A stretch of DNA of 64,000 bases from Archangium violaceum (GCF_016859125.1 NZ_CP069338.1:2046001-2110000); one strand, 5' to 3'; shown: positions 18,380-27,891, counted from the stretch's first letter. A program made the numbers and translations. The notes: generated from the sequence alone by a model not told the origin.

Positions 18380-20098
18380 CTAGAAGCGCTTGAACTCGCG
18401 GTCCTCGTCCGTCAGCGCGACGGGTACGGAGGCACGAGGGGCTGGAGCCCCGGGGCCGACACGATTGGGAACGGCACCGTTGGCCGCGGCCTTCAAACCG
18501 TGCGCGACGGAGACGGCGTGCCCACCCGGGTGGCCGCCCGCCGGGGGCCGCGGCGTCGTCGGACGCCAGTTGCGCTCGGTACGCTCGGCGCCATCCCCCA
18601 CCCGGAAGAAGGACACCAACTGGCTGAGTGCCTCCGCCTGCGCCGACAGCTCCTCCGCCGTGGACGCCAGCTCCTCCGAGGCCGACGCGTTGCGCTGCGT
18701 CACCTGGTCCACGTGGCCCATCGCCTTGTTCATCTGCCCCACTCCGCTGGCCTGCTCCACCGACGCCGCCACCACCTCCTGCACCAGGTCCGCCGTCTTC
18801 CGGATGGACGGCACCAGCTCCCCCAGCAGCTCTCCCGAGCGCGTCGCCACCTTCACACTGCTCGTCGCCAGTCCCGAAATCTCCTTCGCCGCCGTCCGGC
18901 TCCGCTCCGCCAGCTTGCGCACCTCCGTGGCCACCACCGCGAAGCCCTTCCCGTGCTCCCCCGCTCGCGCCGCTTCGATCGCCGCGTTCAGCGCCAGCAG
19001 GTTCGTCTGGTAGGCGATCTCCTCGATGATGGAGATCTTCTGCGCGATGGAGCTCATCGCCTCCACCGTCTCCTTCACCGCCTTGCCGCTCTCCTCCGCG
19101 TCCCTCGCGCCCTGTACCGCCATCTGCTCCATCTGCCGGCCGTGGTCCCGGTTCTGCGTGATGCTGGCCGTTATCTGCTCCAGACTCGAGGTCGTCTCCT
19201 CCACGCTGCTGGCCTGCTCGCTGGTGCCCTGTGACAGGCTCTGCGAGGACGCCGACACCTGCGCCGACGCCGACGCGAGCGCACTGGAGCCCTCGCGCAC
19301 CTCGCCGATGACCTGGGCCAGCTTGCGCACCATGCGCTCCAGGGCGCTCAGCAACCGGCCCGTCTCGTCCTGCGCATCCGAGGAGATGCGCACGGTGAGG
19401 TCTCCCTCGGCGATGCGGTCCGCCACCTGCACCGCGTCGTTCAGCGGCCGGGAGATGACCCGTGCGATGAAGAGACTGAGCACCACGCCGAAGAGGAAGC
19501 TGAACCCCGTGGTGCCGATGATCCACTCCCGCGCGGTCGCATAGGCGGAATCGGAGCGTCCCGACGCCCGCTGCGCGGACTCCTGGATGGCGGCCACCAG
19601 TTCATCCAGCTTGTCGCTGGCGGCGACATAGGCCCGCCGCGAGCGGGCACGGATGACCGCCCTGGCCTCGTCCTTCTGATTCGCACGGGAGAACACGACG
19701 ACCTTGTCGTGTTCTTGCAGGAACTCATCCCAGAGCCGGGTGAACTCCTCGTACAGGAGCCGCTCCTTCTCGCGGGTGATGAGGGGCTCGTACTTGTCGA
19801 GCCCGCGATCGATGGCTTCGCGCAGCTCCCGCGACTTCCGCTCGAGCTGGGCCATCTCCTCGGGATCGGTCGAGAGGACGTGCTGCACCGCGAAGACGAG
19901 GAAGTCCGAGGTGTAGGTGTTCACGGTCGACACGTAGACGAGGCTCGGCATCCGGTCGTCGGTCACCTGATCGGTCGCGTTGTTCATCAACTCCATCTGG
20001 TTGATGGCGAAAGCTCCCAACACGAGGGTGAGGGAGCTCACGAAGATGAAGGAGAGGAGCAGCTTCGAGGAAATCTTCAGGTTGTAGAACCAGGTCAT
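18380..20098 (-). CDS. Methyl-accepting chemotaxis protein (first of two in the operon)
   Basis: A 572-residue receptor: TM1 ([19 protein letters not shown]), a four-helix-bundle sensor to about residue 185 with [21 protein letters not shown] near its start (typical 4HB_MCP), TM2 ([18 protein letters not shown]), HAMP ([19 protein letters not shown]) and a signalling domain with [20 protein letters not shown]. The last 60 residues are a Pro/Gly/Ala-rich linker ending DREFKRF, which could act as a flexible tether but is not the classical NWETF pentapeptide. It lies 27 bp after cheA, so it is probably this CheA's main receptor. Confidence 0.93.
   Translation of the reverse strand: MTWFYNLKISSKLLLSFIFVSSLTLVLGAFAINQMELMNNATDQVTDDRMPSLVYVSTVNTYTSDFLVFAVQHVLSTDPEEMAQLERKSRELREAIDRGLDKYEPLITREKERLLYEEFTRLWDEFLQEHDKVVVFSRANQKDEARAVIRARSRRAYVAASDKLDELVAAIQESAQRASGRSDSAYATAREWIIGTTGFSFLFGVVLSLFIARVISRPLNDAVQVADRIAEGDLTVRISSDAQDETGRLLSALERMVRKLAQVIGEVREGSSALASASAQVSASSQSLSQGTSEQASSVEETTSSLEQITASITQNRDHGRQMEQMAVQGARDAEESGKAVKETVEAMSSIAQKISIIEEIAYQTNLLALNAAIEAARAGEHGKGFAVVATEVRKLAERSRTAAKEISGLATSSVKVATRSGELLGELVPSIRKTADLVQEVVAASVEQASGVGQMNKAMGHVDQVTQRNASASEELASTAEELSAQAEALSQLVSFFRVGDGAERTERNWRPTTPRPPAGGHPGGHAVSVAHGLKAAANGAVPNRVGPGAPAPRASVPVALTDEDREFKRF
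18586..19435 (-). repeat. Duplicated HAMP/signalling segment, copy in the first chemoreceptor
   Basis: Partner of the segment at 16281-17130, same orientation and constant 2305-bp offset where checked (CGGCGCCATC at 16281/18586, CTCGGCGATG at 17101/19406). Similarity fades in the sensor-encoding parts. Confidence 0.8.
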
Positions 20099-20125
20099 GG
20101 AATCGGTCGCGAACGAAAGAGGGGC

Positions 20126-21766
20126 TCAGGCAGCGGCGGCGGACGAGGCCGCCTTGAGGACCTGCTGAAGAAGCACGGGGACATCGAGGATGAGCGCCAC
20201 GCGGCCATCACCCATCAGGGTGGAGCCAGCGAGGCCGGGCAATCCCTGACAGGGCTTGCCCAGGGGTTTGATGACCGTCTGGCCCTGACCGAGCAGGGTG
20301 TCCACGGCGATGCCCGCCCGGCCTCGGCCCTGGCCGATGACGACGATGCTCTCGCGGGACGGGGGCTCGCCTCCGAGCGAGAGGTGTTCGCGCAGGCGCA
20401 GGTAGGGAAGCGGCTCGCCCCGCAGGTTGAAGACACCGGTGCGGCCGGGGTTGCGCTCGAGCTGGGGGAGCTCCACGCACTCGACCACGTGCTCCAGCGG
20501 AATGACGTACGTCTCTTCACCCACGCCGACGGAGAAGCCCTCGATGATGGAGAGGGTGAGCGGCAGACGCAGGAAGAAGGTGGTGCCCTTGCCGGGCGTG
20601 GTCTCCAGGGAGATGGTGCCGCGCAGCATCTCCACGTTGCGCTTCACGATGTCCATGCCCACGCCCCGGCCGGACAGCTCGGTGACGCGCTGGGCGGTGG
20701 AGAAGCCCGGCTCGAAGATGAACTGGAAGAGCTCCGCGTCCGGCCGACCCTCGTCCGGCCCCAGCAGGCCCCGCTCCCGCGCGCGCTCGAGGATGCGCTC
20801 CCGGTCCAACCCCGGCCCGTCCTCGCCCACCTGGATGACGATGCTGCCCGCCTCGTGGAAGGCGCGCATGAAGAGCGTGCCGGTGGGGTCCTTCCCACAC
20901 GCCTGGCGCACCTCGGGCGGCTCCATGCCGTGGTCCATCGCGTTGCGAACCAGGTGGGTGAGCGGATCCCGGATGAGCTCGGTGACGGTGGTGTCCACCT
21001 CCACGTCCTCGCCGCTCATCTCCAGCCGCACCAGCTTGCCGGTGGTCTGGCACAGGTCGCGCACCGTGCGCGTGAAGGTCTGGAAGGTGCGGCCGATCGG
21101 CACCATCCGCACCTTCATCACCAGCTCCTGCAGGTCCAGGTAGAGCCGGTCCGCCTCGCGGTGCGCCTCCAGCAGTTGCTGAGGCGAGTAGCGATGCGCC
21201 TGCGAGAGCATGGAGGTGAGGCGCCCGCGCGCGATGGAGATCTCCCCCGTGAGGTCCAACATCCGATCCAACCGGTCCAACCCCACGCGCAGGGTGCGCT
21301 CACGGTGGGGGGTCTCGGTGTGGCTCTCGGCCCCGAGCCGCTCCGCGCAACCGCGCGCCGCGCTGGACGCGAGGGGCCGCGCTGCCTCGACGGTGGAAGC
21401 GAGCAGCGAGTGCACATCCTTCGCGGGCAGGCGCAGGTCGGGCTCGGCCACGGGCCGCAGGCCCACCAGCTCGCGCATCGCGTCCACCGCCTGCAGCAGC
21501 AGGGTGCCCAGGCCCGAGTGCAGCACGAGCACGCCGGCCTCCAGCCGGGTGAGCAGCTCCTCGAGCGTATGGGCGAGCTCCACCGCCTCGGTCAGGCCCA
21601 TCACCGCGGCTCCGCCCTTCAGGGTATGCACCGTCCGGAAGGCCGCTCGCAGGCTCTCCGGACCGGGGCAGGACTCGAGGGTCAGCAGGTCCCTCTCCAG
21701 GGTGACGAGCTGCTCCTCCGTCTCGGTGAGGAAGACGGCGTGGACCTTCTCCAACTCGGGCTTCAT
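20126..21766 (-). CDS. cheA: CheA, chemosensory histidine kinase
   Basis: CheA autophosphorylates in response to receptor state and passes phosphate to response regulators. The 546-residue protein has an Hpt domain (P1) with His47 in TVHTLKGGAAVMG, then a 70-residue linker straight into the dimerisation domain (DRLDRMLDLTGEISIARGRL), the ATPase domain (LVRNAMDHGMEPPEVR; EDGPGLDRERIL; GRGVGMDIVKRNVE) and a C-terminal CheW-like P5. No P2 CheY-binding domain and no receiver are visible, and no cheY lies in the operon, so the output regulator is probably elsewhere or CheB alone. ATG 21766 is fixed by the start of P1. Confidence 0.95.
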   Translation of the reverse strand: MKPELEKVHAVFLTETEEQLVTLERDLLTLESCPGPESLRAAFRTVHTLKGGAAVMGLTEAVELAHTLEELLTRLEAGVLVLHSGLGTLLLQAVDAMRELVGLRPVAEPDLRLPAKDVHSLLASTVEAARPLASSAARGCAERLGAESHTETPHRERTLRVGLDRLDRMLDLTGEISIARGRLTSMLSQAHRYSPQQLLEAHREADRLYLDLQELVMKVRMVPIGRTFQTFTRTVRDLCQTTGKLVRLEMSGEDVEVDTTVTELIRDPLTHLVRNAMDHGMEPPEVRQACGKDPTGTLFMRAFHEAGSIVIQVGEDGPGLDRERILERARERGLLGPDEGRPDAELFQFIFEPGFSTAQRVTELSGRGVGMDIVKRNVEMLRGTISLETTPGKGTTFFLRLPLTLSIIEGFSVGVGEETYVIPLEHVVECVELPQLERNPGRTGVFNLRGEPLPYLRLREHLSLGGEPPSRESIVVIGQGRGRAGIAVDTLLGQGQTVIKPLGKPCQGLPGLAGSTLMGDGRVALILDVPVLLQQVLKAASSAAAA

Positions 21767-21780
21767 CTGCCCCGCGCAAG

Positions 21781-21796
21781 AGCAATCCACACGCCA
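21781..21796 (-). promoter_or_regulatory. Sigma-54-type -24/-12 promoter-like sequence before cheA
   Basis: On the minus strand the sequence reads TGGCGTGTGGATTGCT, matching TGGCACG-N4-TTGCW with exact ten-base spacing between GG and GC. The neighbouring upstream gene encodes an NtrC-family sigma-54 activator, which supports it. Against it, the predicted transcription start is only about four bases before the cheA ATG, so a leaderless message would result. Confidence 0.4.
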
Positions 21797-21880
21797 CTGT
21801 GGACCAGGTGACAACTCCTCGGAATCGCAATGAAGGACTTGGATTCCAAGGCTCTGAGTCTGGTGTCCGGAGTCTGGATT

Positions 21881-23269
21881 CTAGACTCTGGACGAGAGGC
21901 CCAGGGTCTTGAGCTTCTGGTAGAGGGAACTCCGCGGAATTCCTAGACGTTTGGCCGCTCGCTCCACGTGTCCCCCCTCGGCGGCGAGCACCCGGGCGAT
22001 GTGGCGGCGCTCCACCTCGCGAAGCGTCAGGTCCAGCTCCGAGCCCTCGGAGGAGGGCCCGGCGGGCCCGCTGGGAGGGGGAGGAAGCGCCTGGGCGATG
22101 CCGGGGTTGAAGTGCAGGTCGGCCGGCCGCAGGGTGGTCGAGGACGAGAGGAGCACGGCGCGCTCCAGCACGTTGCGCAGCTCGCGGATGTTGCCGGGCC
22201 ACGCGTAGGCGCGTAGGGCGGCCTCGGCCGCGGAAGAGAGCTCCAGGCCGGAGCGTCCCAGCTCACGTGAGAGCCCCGCGAGCAGGGTGCGGGCGATGAG
22301 GGGAATGTCCTCGGGCCGCTCACGCAGGGAGGGGATGCGCAGCGGCAGGGTGCTGATGCGGAAGTAGAGGTCCCCGCGGAAGAGCTGCGCGCGCACGGCC
22401 TCGGTCAGGTCGTGGTGGGTGGCGGCGATGAGGCGCACGTCCACCACGCGGTCCTCCACCTCGCCCAGCCGGCGGAAGCGCTTCTCCTCCAACACCTTGA
22501 GGAGCTTGGGCTGCACCTGGAGGTCCATGTCGCCCACCTCGTCGAGGAACACGGTGCCCCGGTGGGCCACCTCGAGCAGGCCCTGCTTGCGGCTGACGGC
22601 GCCGGTGAAGGCCCCGCGCTCGTGGCCGAAGAGCTCCGTCTCCAGGAACTGGGGCAACAGCCCGGCGCAGTTGAGTTGGACGAGCGGGCCTCCGGTGCGA
22701 GGGCCGTGCAGGTGCAGCCACGTGGCGAGCACGCCCTTGCCGCTGCCCGTCTCACCCTGGATGAGCACGGGGCTGTCGCTGTCCAGCACACAGCGCGCGG
22801 TGGCCTCCAGGCGGCGGATGGCCCGGCTCTCGCCGAGGAAGGGCTCCAGTTCCTCCGGACCGCTGGCGATCCGGGCCTGCTGGAGTCGGCGGGTCCGCTG
22901 GGCCTCCAACAGGCGGTCCACCAGCAGGAGCAGGGCGGGCATCTCCACCGGCTTGGGGAGGAAGTGCTCCGCGCCCAGCTTGATGGACTGGATGGCCAGG
23001 TCGAGGGACACGTGCGCGGTGAGCACCAGCACGGGGATGGAGGGGTCCACCGCGCGCAACTCCGGGAGCAGCTCGAACGCGGTGCCGTCCTTCAGGCGGT
23101 AGTCGAGCAGCACCACGTCCGGCCTATCCCGGCGGAACAACGTGCGCGCCTGGCCGCAGCCCTCCGCCTCCAGGACCTCCAGGCCCTTGGCCTCGAGGAA
23201 GTGGCGGATGCCGAAGCGGATCGACGGCTCGTCATCGACGACGAGGACCCTGCCTCGCACCGGACTCAC
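21881..23269 (-). CDS. NtrC-family sigma-54-dependent response regulator
   Basis: A 462-residue activator: receiver domain (residues 5-125; VDDE at 11-14, phospho-acceptor Asp56 in VLLDYRLKDG), AAA+ domain with Walker A GETGSGKG, the sigma-54 contact loop GAFTGA (in FGHERGAFTGAVSRK), Walker B FLDEVGDM and R-finger region RISTLPLRIPSLRER, and a Fis-type helix-turn-helix at the end (HVERAAKRLGIPRSSLYQKLKTLGL). The start is GTG 23269, overlapping the TGA of the upstream kinase (GTGA). Longer frames merely read the kinase out of frame. It likely controls sigma-54 promoters, perhaps including the one before cheA. Confidence 0.94.
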   Translation of the reverse strand: MSPVRGRVLVVDDEPSIRFGIRHFLEAKGLEVLEAEGCGQARTLFRRDRPDVVLLDYRLKDGTAFELLPELRAVDPSIPVLVLTAHVSLDLAIQSIKLGAEHFLPKPVEMPALLLLVDRLLEAQRTRRLQQARIASGPEELEPFLGESRAIRRLEATARCVLDSDSPVLIQGETGSGKGVLATWLHLHGPRTGGPLVQLNCAGLLPQFLETELFGHERGAFTGAVSRKQGLLEVAHRGTVFLDEVGDMDLQVQPKLLKVLEEKRFRRLGEVEDRVVDVRLIAATHHDLTEAVRAQLFRGDLYFRISTLPLRIPSLRERPEDIPLIARTLLAGLSRELGRSGLELSSAAEAALRAYAWPGNIRELRNVLERAVLLSSSTTLRPADLHFNPGIAQALPPPPSGPAGPSSEGSELDLTLREVERRHIARVLAAEGGHVERAAKRLGIPRSSLYQKLKTLGLSSRV

Positions 23270-24426
23270 GCCCTCACGGGAAGACACACCCGGACCTCCG
23301 CCCCACCCTCGGGGCCATGACCCACCGACACCGTTCCCTGGTGCTCCTCCACGATGCGCTGGACGATGGAGAGGCCCAGGCCCACGCCCCCCTCGCGGCG
23401 GGTGTAGAAGGGCTCGAAGACACGCGCCAGGTCCTCGGCGGAGAAGCCAGGGCCCTGGTCCATCACCACGCACTCCACCCGGGTGGCGCCCTCGTCCTGG
23501 AGCCGCCGCGCGGTGAGCCGGACGGTGCCGCCTCGCGGGGAGTGCTGGATCGCGTTGGCGATCAGATTCTGGAACACCTGGGCGAGCCGGCCTGGATCCA
23601 TGGGCACACGGGGCAGATCCGGCTCCACCTGGACCTCCACGCGCGCCGCCCACTCCCTGGCGAGGGCGGTGGTGGCGTCCACCGCTTCCGCGAGCACGCT
23701 GGAGAGGGTGCAGGGGTACAGCTCGGTGCTCGATGGCCGGCCGTAGGTGAGCAACCCGCGCATGAGCTCGTTGAGGCGCGACACCTCGCGCCTGAGCACG
23801 GAGACGTAGCGCTCGGTCCCCGGCGTATGGCCGTACTGCGCCTCGAAGGCATCCAGCGTGACGGAGATGCCGAAGAGGGGGTTGCGCACCTCGTGGGCCA
23901 CCCCCGCCACCAGCGTCCCCATCAACGACAGGGGCTCCTTGCGGCGCAGCGCATCCAAGGCCTCGCGAAGCCGGGTCTCTGTCTCGCGGCGGGCGGTGAG
24001 ATCGCGCGTCACTTTGGCGAAGCCGCGCAGCTGGCCGTCCGGGCCGTGCAGCGCGGTGAGGGTGACGAGCGCGTAGAAGCGCGAGCCGTCCCGCCGCACA
24101 CGCCAGCCCTCGTCCCGTACCTTGCCCTGGGCCTCCGCCTCGGCCAGCAGCCGCTGGGGACGGCCCGCGGCGACGTCCTCCTCGAGGTAGAGCACCGAGA
24201 GGTGCCGTCCGATGATGTCCCCGGCGCGGTAGCCCTTGATGCGCTCGGCGCCCGCGTTCCAGGTCGCGATGCGGCCATCGGGGCCGAGCATGAAGAGGGC
24301 GGCGTCGTCCACGCACTCGACCAGGAGTCGGAACCCCTCGTCGCCCCCCAGCCCGGCGGGTTCCAGGAACTGCCTCTCGGGGGTCGCGGCGACGTGTCTC
24401 GGGGTTCGACGGGGATGAGGAGACAT
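23266..24426 (-). CDS. PAS-domain sensor histidine kinase, partner of the NtrC-type regulator
   Basis: A 386-residue soluble kinase: PAS domain at about 30-148 (LFMLGPDGRIATWNAGAERIKGY, then RDGSRFYALVTLTALHG), phosphoacceptor helix with GVAHEVRNPLFGI (His178), N box QNLIANAIQHSPRGG, G1 DQGPGF and G2 GGVGLGLSI. The HEVRNPL form is typical of NtrB-type kinases that pair with sigma-54 activators, and the next gene is such an activator, with overlapping stop and start codons. ATG 24426 has no good ribosome-binding site; a start a few codons further in cannot be excluded. Confidence 0.92.
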   Translation of the reverse strand: MSPHPRRTPRHVAATPERQFLEPAGLGGDEGFRLLVECVDDAALFMLGPDGRIATWNAGAERIKGYRAGDIIGRHLSVLYLEEDVAAGRPQRLLAEAEAQGKVRDEGWRVRRDGSRFYALVTLTALHGPDGQLRGFAKVTRDLTARRETETRLREALDALRRKEPLSLMGTLVAGVAHEVRNPLFGISVTLDAFEAQYGHTPGTERYVSVLRREVSRLNELMRGLLTYGRPSSTELYPCTLSSVLAEAVDATTALAREWAARVEVQVEPDLPRVPMDPGRLAQVFQNLIANAIQHSPRGGTVRLTARRLQDEGATRVECVVMDQGPGFSAEDLARVFEPFYTRREGGVGLGLSIVQRIVEEHQGTVSVGHGPEGGAEVRVCLPVRA

Positions 24427-24532
24427 GGAGGAATCAAACCACCGGGGCGAGGGTACCCCATACGGGGTCCGGTCGCCTTCCTGACCCCCTCTCCGGCGGA
24501 CAGGCCACGGGATTCCTCCTCGTGGAGCGACC

Positions 24533-26011
24533 TCACTCCTGCATCTGCTGGCCGAAGAGGAGCTGGACGAGCGGGAGCTCCTCCTCCTTGCAGAAGACGT
24601 AGACGTGGTCGCCCGCGAGCAGCGTCGAGCGCCCCTTGGGCGGCACCAGCTCGTTGTCACGGACGATGAGCGTCACCACGGCGGACTCGGGCAGGGGGAG
24701 GTCCGCGATGGTGGCCCCCGCCACGGCCGAGGCCGGGTCGATGTAGAAGGGCACCACCTCGCCGTTGAGCAGGTGGGTGGACGTCAGCTCCATGGCGGCC
24801 GTGGGCGGAGGCGGAGCCTGGGAGACGAGCCCCAGCCGGCGCGTCACCCACCCCACCGTGGCGCCGGGGACGAGCGCGTTCACCACCACGATGAAGAACA
24901 CCACGTTGAAGATGGAGAGGGCACCGGGGGCCTGGGCCAGCACGGGGAAGGTGGCCAGGATGATGGGCACCGCGCCTCGCAGGCCCACCCATCCCACGTA
25001 GAGGGCCTGACGCCAGGGAAAGCGGAAGGGCAGCAGGCAGAGCACCACCACCAGCGGCCGGGCGATGAAGGCCAGCACGAGCCCCAGTCCCAGCCCCGTC
25101 CACGTCACCCCGACGAGCTGCGAGGGGAAGACGAGCAGCCCGAGCATGAGGAACATGCCCACCTGCGACAGCCAGGCGATGGCGTCGTGCACGCGCAGCA
25201 GGCCGCTGCGGTAGCGGATGGCCTCGTTGCCCAGCAGCATGGCGGCCACGTACACGGCGAGGAAGCCGCTGCCGTAGAAGAGCGTGGGCAGCCCGAAGGC
25301 CAGGAAGGCCAGCGACAGCGTGAGCACGGGGTAGAGGCCACCGGCCTGCAGGCGCACGCGCTTGAGCAGGAGCCGTCCCGCGTACCCGAAGCCCAGGCCC
25401 AGGGCCGCGCCCACCGCCATCTGCACGACGGCGCCCAGCAGGATGCCCCAGCCCAGGGGCTCGCCACTCACGAGCGTCTCGGTGAGCGCCATGGTGAGGA
25501 TGACGGCCATTGGATCGTTGAGTCCCGACTCCAGCTCCAGCGTCACGCCCACCCGGCGCTTGAGGAGCAGGCCGCTGCCGCGCAGCACCGAGAAGACGGC
25601 CGCCGCGTCCGTGGAGGACACGATGGCCCCCAGCAGGAGCGCGTACTTCCACTCGAAGCCGAAGAGGTGGGCGGCGAGCCCCATGAAGGCCGCCGTGCCG
25701 ATGACGCCCACCGTGGCGAGCACCGCCGCGGGCCGCAAGCCCTCCCGCACCGAGGCCAGCGGGGTGTTGAGGCCACCGTCGAAGAGGATGAGCACCAGCG
25801 CCACGGTGCCCAGCCGGAAGGTGAAGCCGTAGTCCTCGAAGGCGATGCCCCCCAGGCCCTCGGAGCCGCCCAGCACGCCGAGCAGGATGAAGACCAGCGC
25901 CACGGGCACCCCGAACCGTCCGGCGGCACGGCTGAAGAGCGCGCTCACGCCCATCAGGAGGCCGAACACGGTCAGGAGGAACGCCGTCGCCGTGGGTTCT
26001 TGGAATTGCAT
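24533..26011 (-). CDS. CPA1-type cation/proton antiporter (NhaP2/CvrA-like) with RCK-C domain
   Basis: A 492-residue inner-membrane protein that should exchange K+ or Na+ for protons. About 12 hydrophobic helices cover residues 8-395. The CPA motifs LILFDGGLNT, VSSTDAAAVFSVLR and LESGLNDPMAVILT (ion-binding Asp pair) are all present. The C-terminus (400-492; PLPESAVVTLIVRDNELVPPKGRSTLLAGDHVYVF) is a TrkA-C/RCK-C domain, which in K+/H+ antiporters of the NhaP2/CvrA class binds nucleotides or cations. It diverges from the GTPase gene. Confidence 0.92.
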   Translation of the reverse strand: MQFQEPTATAFLLTVFGLLMGVSALFSRAAGRFGVPVALVFILLGVLGGSEGLGGIAFEDYGFTFRLGTVALVLILFDGGLNTPLASVREGLRPAAVLATVGVIGTAAFMGLAAHLFGFEWKYALLLGAIVSSTDAAAVFSVLRGSGLLLKRRVGVTLELESGLNDPMAVILTMALTETLVSGEPLGWGILLGAVVQMAVGAALGLGFGYAGRLLLKRVRLQAGGLYPVLTLSLAFLAFGLPTLFYGSGFLAVYVAAMLLGNEAIRYRSGLLRVHDAIAWLSQVGMFLMLGLLVFPSQLVGVTWTGLGLGLVLAFIARPLVVVLCLLPFRFPWRQALYVGWVGLRGAVPIILATFPVLAQAPGALSIFNVVFFIVVVNALVPGATVGWVTRRLGLVSQAPPPPTAAMELTSTHLLNGEVVPFYIDPASAVAGATIADLPLPESAVVTLIVRDNELVPPKGRSTLLAGDHVYVFCKEEELPLVQLLFGQQMQE

Positions 26012-26145
26012 CCTCCCCCGCCTCTAACATGAAGCCGGCGCGGGGAGGCCCTCGTCCGAGGGGAGGCGGGGCGAGGGTTGGAAAGACGGCGCTCGCGCGA
26101 ACTCCGCGCTGGGCAGAGGCGTGCTCCTTGGCGAGGCTGGGGCCC

Positions 26146-27885
26146 GTGGACACCCTGCCCGCCCCTGAAAGACTCGAGCCCCTCCTCTCCACCGCGTTGA
26201 CCCTTCCGGCCCTGAAGCCCCACGCCGCCCGCCTCGAGCGGCTGCGCCACGACTACGCGCGCGGCCTGGAGCGCAAGGACGCGCCCCTCACCGTGGCCCT
26301 GGTGGGTGCCACCGGCGCGGGCAAGTCCACCCTGCTCAACGCGCTGGCCGGACAGCCCCTCGCGCGCGAGGGGGAGGACCGGCCCACCAGCACGGCCGCC
26401 ACCGTGTTCGCCCCCGAGGGCGCCAGCCTCGAGGACCTGGCCCAGGTGGGCGCGAGGACGGTGCGCTACACGCCGGACCCGCGAGGGCTGTGGAGCGGCC
26501 AGGTGTTCATCGACACGCCGGACCTCAACAGCGTGGCCACCGTGCACCGGGAGGTGGCGCGCGCGGCCCTGGAGCGCGCGGACGTGGCGCTGGTGGTGAT
26601 GCACCGCGGGAGCGTGGCCGAGGCCACCCAGGCCGAGTTCCTCGCCGGCTTCGCCCGGCGCCGCGCGCTCGTGTTCCTCATCAACTTCGCGGACGAGCTG
26701 TCCGCCGACTCGCGCGAGGCCCTCAAGACGCAGGCGCGCCGGCTGGCCATGGAGCAGTACGGGCTGCCAGCGGAGTCCGTGCCCGTCTTCTCCATCAGCG
26801 GCCGGGCCGCGAAGGCGGGGCAGGATCCCTCGGGCGAGTTCGGCGCGTTCCTCTTCCACCTCAAGTCCCTGGCCACGCAGGCGGTGGCCGAGCGGGTGCG
26901 GCGCGGCAACGCCCAGGGCGTGCTGGAGGAAATCACCTCGCGGGTGGAGGGCGCGCTGAAGGAGACGGAGGACACGCTGGCGCGGGCGAAGGCCGCGCTG
27001 GAGTCGGGGCTCGGGCGCGCCGCCGAGGGGCTGAGGACGGACTTCGACTCGCGGCTGGCGCTGGCGCAGGGCCACCTGGCCTCGGAGGTGCGGAGTCAGG
27101 CGGCGGGGCGCTTCTGGGGCCCGGCGGCGTGGGGCATGCGGCTCTCGTACGTGGGAGCCGGAGGCCTGGGCGCGGCGACGCTGCTGGCGCGGCGCAGCCT
27201 GCCGGTGGGGCTGGCGGTGGCGGCGACCTCCACGGTGCTGGACGCGGTGCGGGACAAGACGCGCGCCCGAGCGGCGGAGACGGCGGTGGTGGAGCCCTTC
27301 GAGGACGACCTCTCCGTGGAGGGGGCGGCGCGCGCCGCGTTGGCGGAGGCGCGGAGCCTGGCGCACGCGAGCGGGCTGTCACCGGAGACACTGGGACTGC
27401 CGGACGTGGAGACGCTGCTGGTGGAGTTGAAGTCCGCGCGCGCGAGCGCCTGGCGCTACACGGTCACCACGGCGGTGGCGGAGACGGTGGCCCGCTGGTG
27501 GCGCACGGCGCGGTGGCTGCTGTTGCCGCTCATCAACCTGCCCCTGCTGGCACTGCTGGGACACGTGGGCTACCGCGTGGTGCGCGCGTACATCGAGGGT
27601 CCGCTGCTGGGCGTGGAGTACTTCATCAACGCGGGGGCGCTCTTCGCGGTGCTGGCGGGAGGCGGGGCGCTGCTGGCCTCGGCGAGCCTGGCGGGGACGA
27701 CCCGCGCCGTGCGCCGCGCGGGCCTGGGGAGATTCACCACGCTCCTGGGAGCACTGGGGGGCCGGCTGGGAGACTCGGTCCAGGACAGCTTCCGTCCCGG
27801 ACGCGAGGCCGCCCGCTCGCTGCTGAGTCTCACCGTGGATGTCCCCTCTCCCGAGGGGAGAGGGAGTATCAATCCCGGTCGATGA
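26146..27885 (+). CDS. Membrane-associated GTPase (50S ribosome-binding/dynamin-like type)
   Basis: A protein of about 579 residues with an N-terminal GTPase domain: P-loop GATGAGKST, then FIDTPDLNS (G3, DTPG-like), and a helical middle region. Two or three hydrophobic segments near the end (LLLPLINLPLLALLGHVGY; FINAGALFAVLAGGGALLASASL) suggest membrane insertion. The clear G4 NKxD motif is replaced by LINFADEL. GTG 26146 is chosen because the upstream frame to 26029 is low-complexity and would leave no promoter space against the divergent antiporter gene. The last 14 residues (VPSPEGRGSINPGR) are read from an intergenic-type palindromic repeat. Confidence 0.82.
   Translation: MDTLPAPERLEPLLSTALTLPALKPHAARLERLRHDYARGLERKDAPLTVALVGATGAGKSTLLNALAGQPLAREGEDRPTSTAATVFAPEGASLEDLAQVGARTVRYTPDPRGLWSGQVFIDTPDLNSVATVHREVARAALERADVALVVMHRGSVAEATQAEFLAGFARRRALVFLINFADELSADSREALKTQARRLAMEQYGLPAESVPVFSISGRAAKAGQDPSGEFGAFLFHLKSLATQAVAERVRRGNAQGVLEEITSRVEGALKETEDTLARAKAALESGLGRAAEGLRTDFDSRLALAQGHLASEVRSQAAGRFWGPAAWGMRLSYVGAGGLGAATLLARRSLPVGLAVAATSTVLDAVRDKTRARAAETAVVEPFEDDLSVEGAARAALAEARSLAHASGLSPETLGLPDVETLLVELKSARASAWRYTVTTAVAETVARWWRTARWLLLPLINLPLLALLGHVGYRVVRAYIEGPLLGVEYFINAGALFAVLAGGGALLASASLAGTTRAVRRAGLGRFTTLLGALGGRLGDSVQDSFRPGREAARSLLSLTVDVPSPEGRGSINPGR
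27843..27864. repeat. Palindromic repeat core inside the 3' end of the GTPase gene
   Basis: CCCTCTCCC, loop GAG, GGGAGAGGG: a perfect nine-base-pair stem, the same core as the repeats at 32516, 32611, 43183 and 56489. The flanking ACCCTCACC arm is missing or degenerate here. It is translated as the last residues of the upstream protein. Confidence 0.7.
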
Positions 27886-27891
27886 GAGGGA

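Noticed and set aside
17862-19526. A 554-codon open frame on the minus strand in another phase
   Set aside because: It overlaps the first chemoreceptor and cheW genes out of phase and is Gly/Ala/Arg-rich without motifs.
24605-26032. A 475-codon open frame antisense to the antiporter gene
   Set aside because: It is His/Gln/Gly-rich chance sequence; the antiporter on the other strand has clear membrane helices and CPA motifs.
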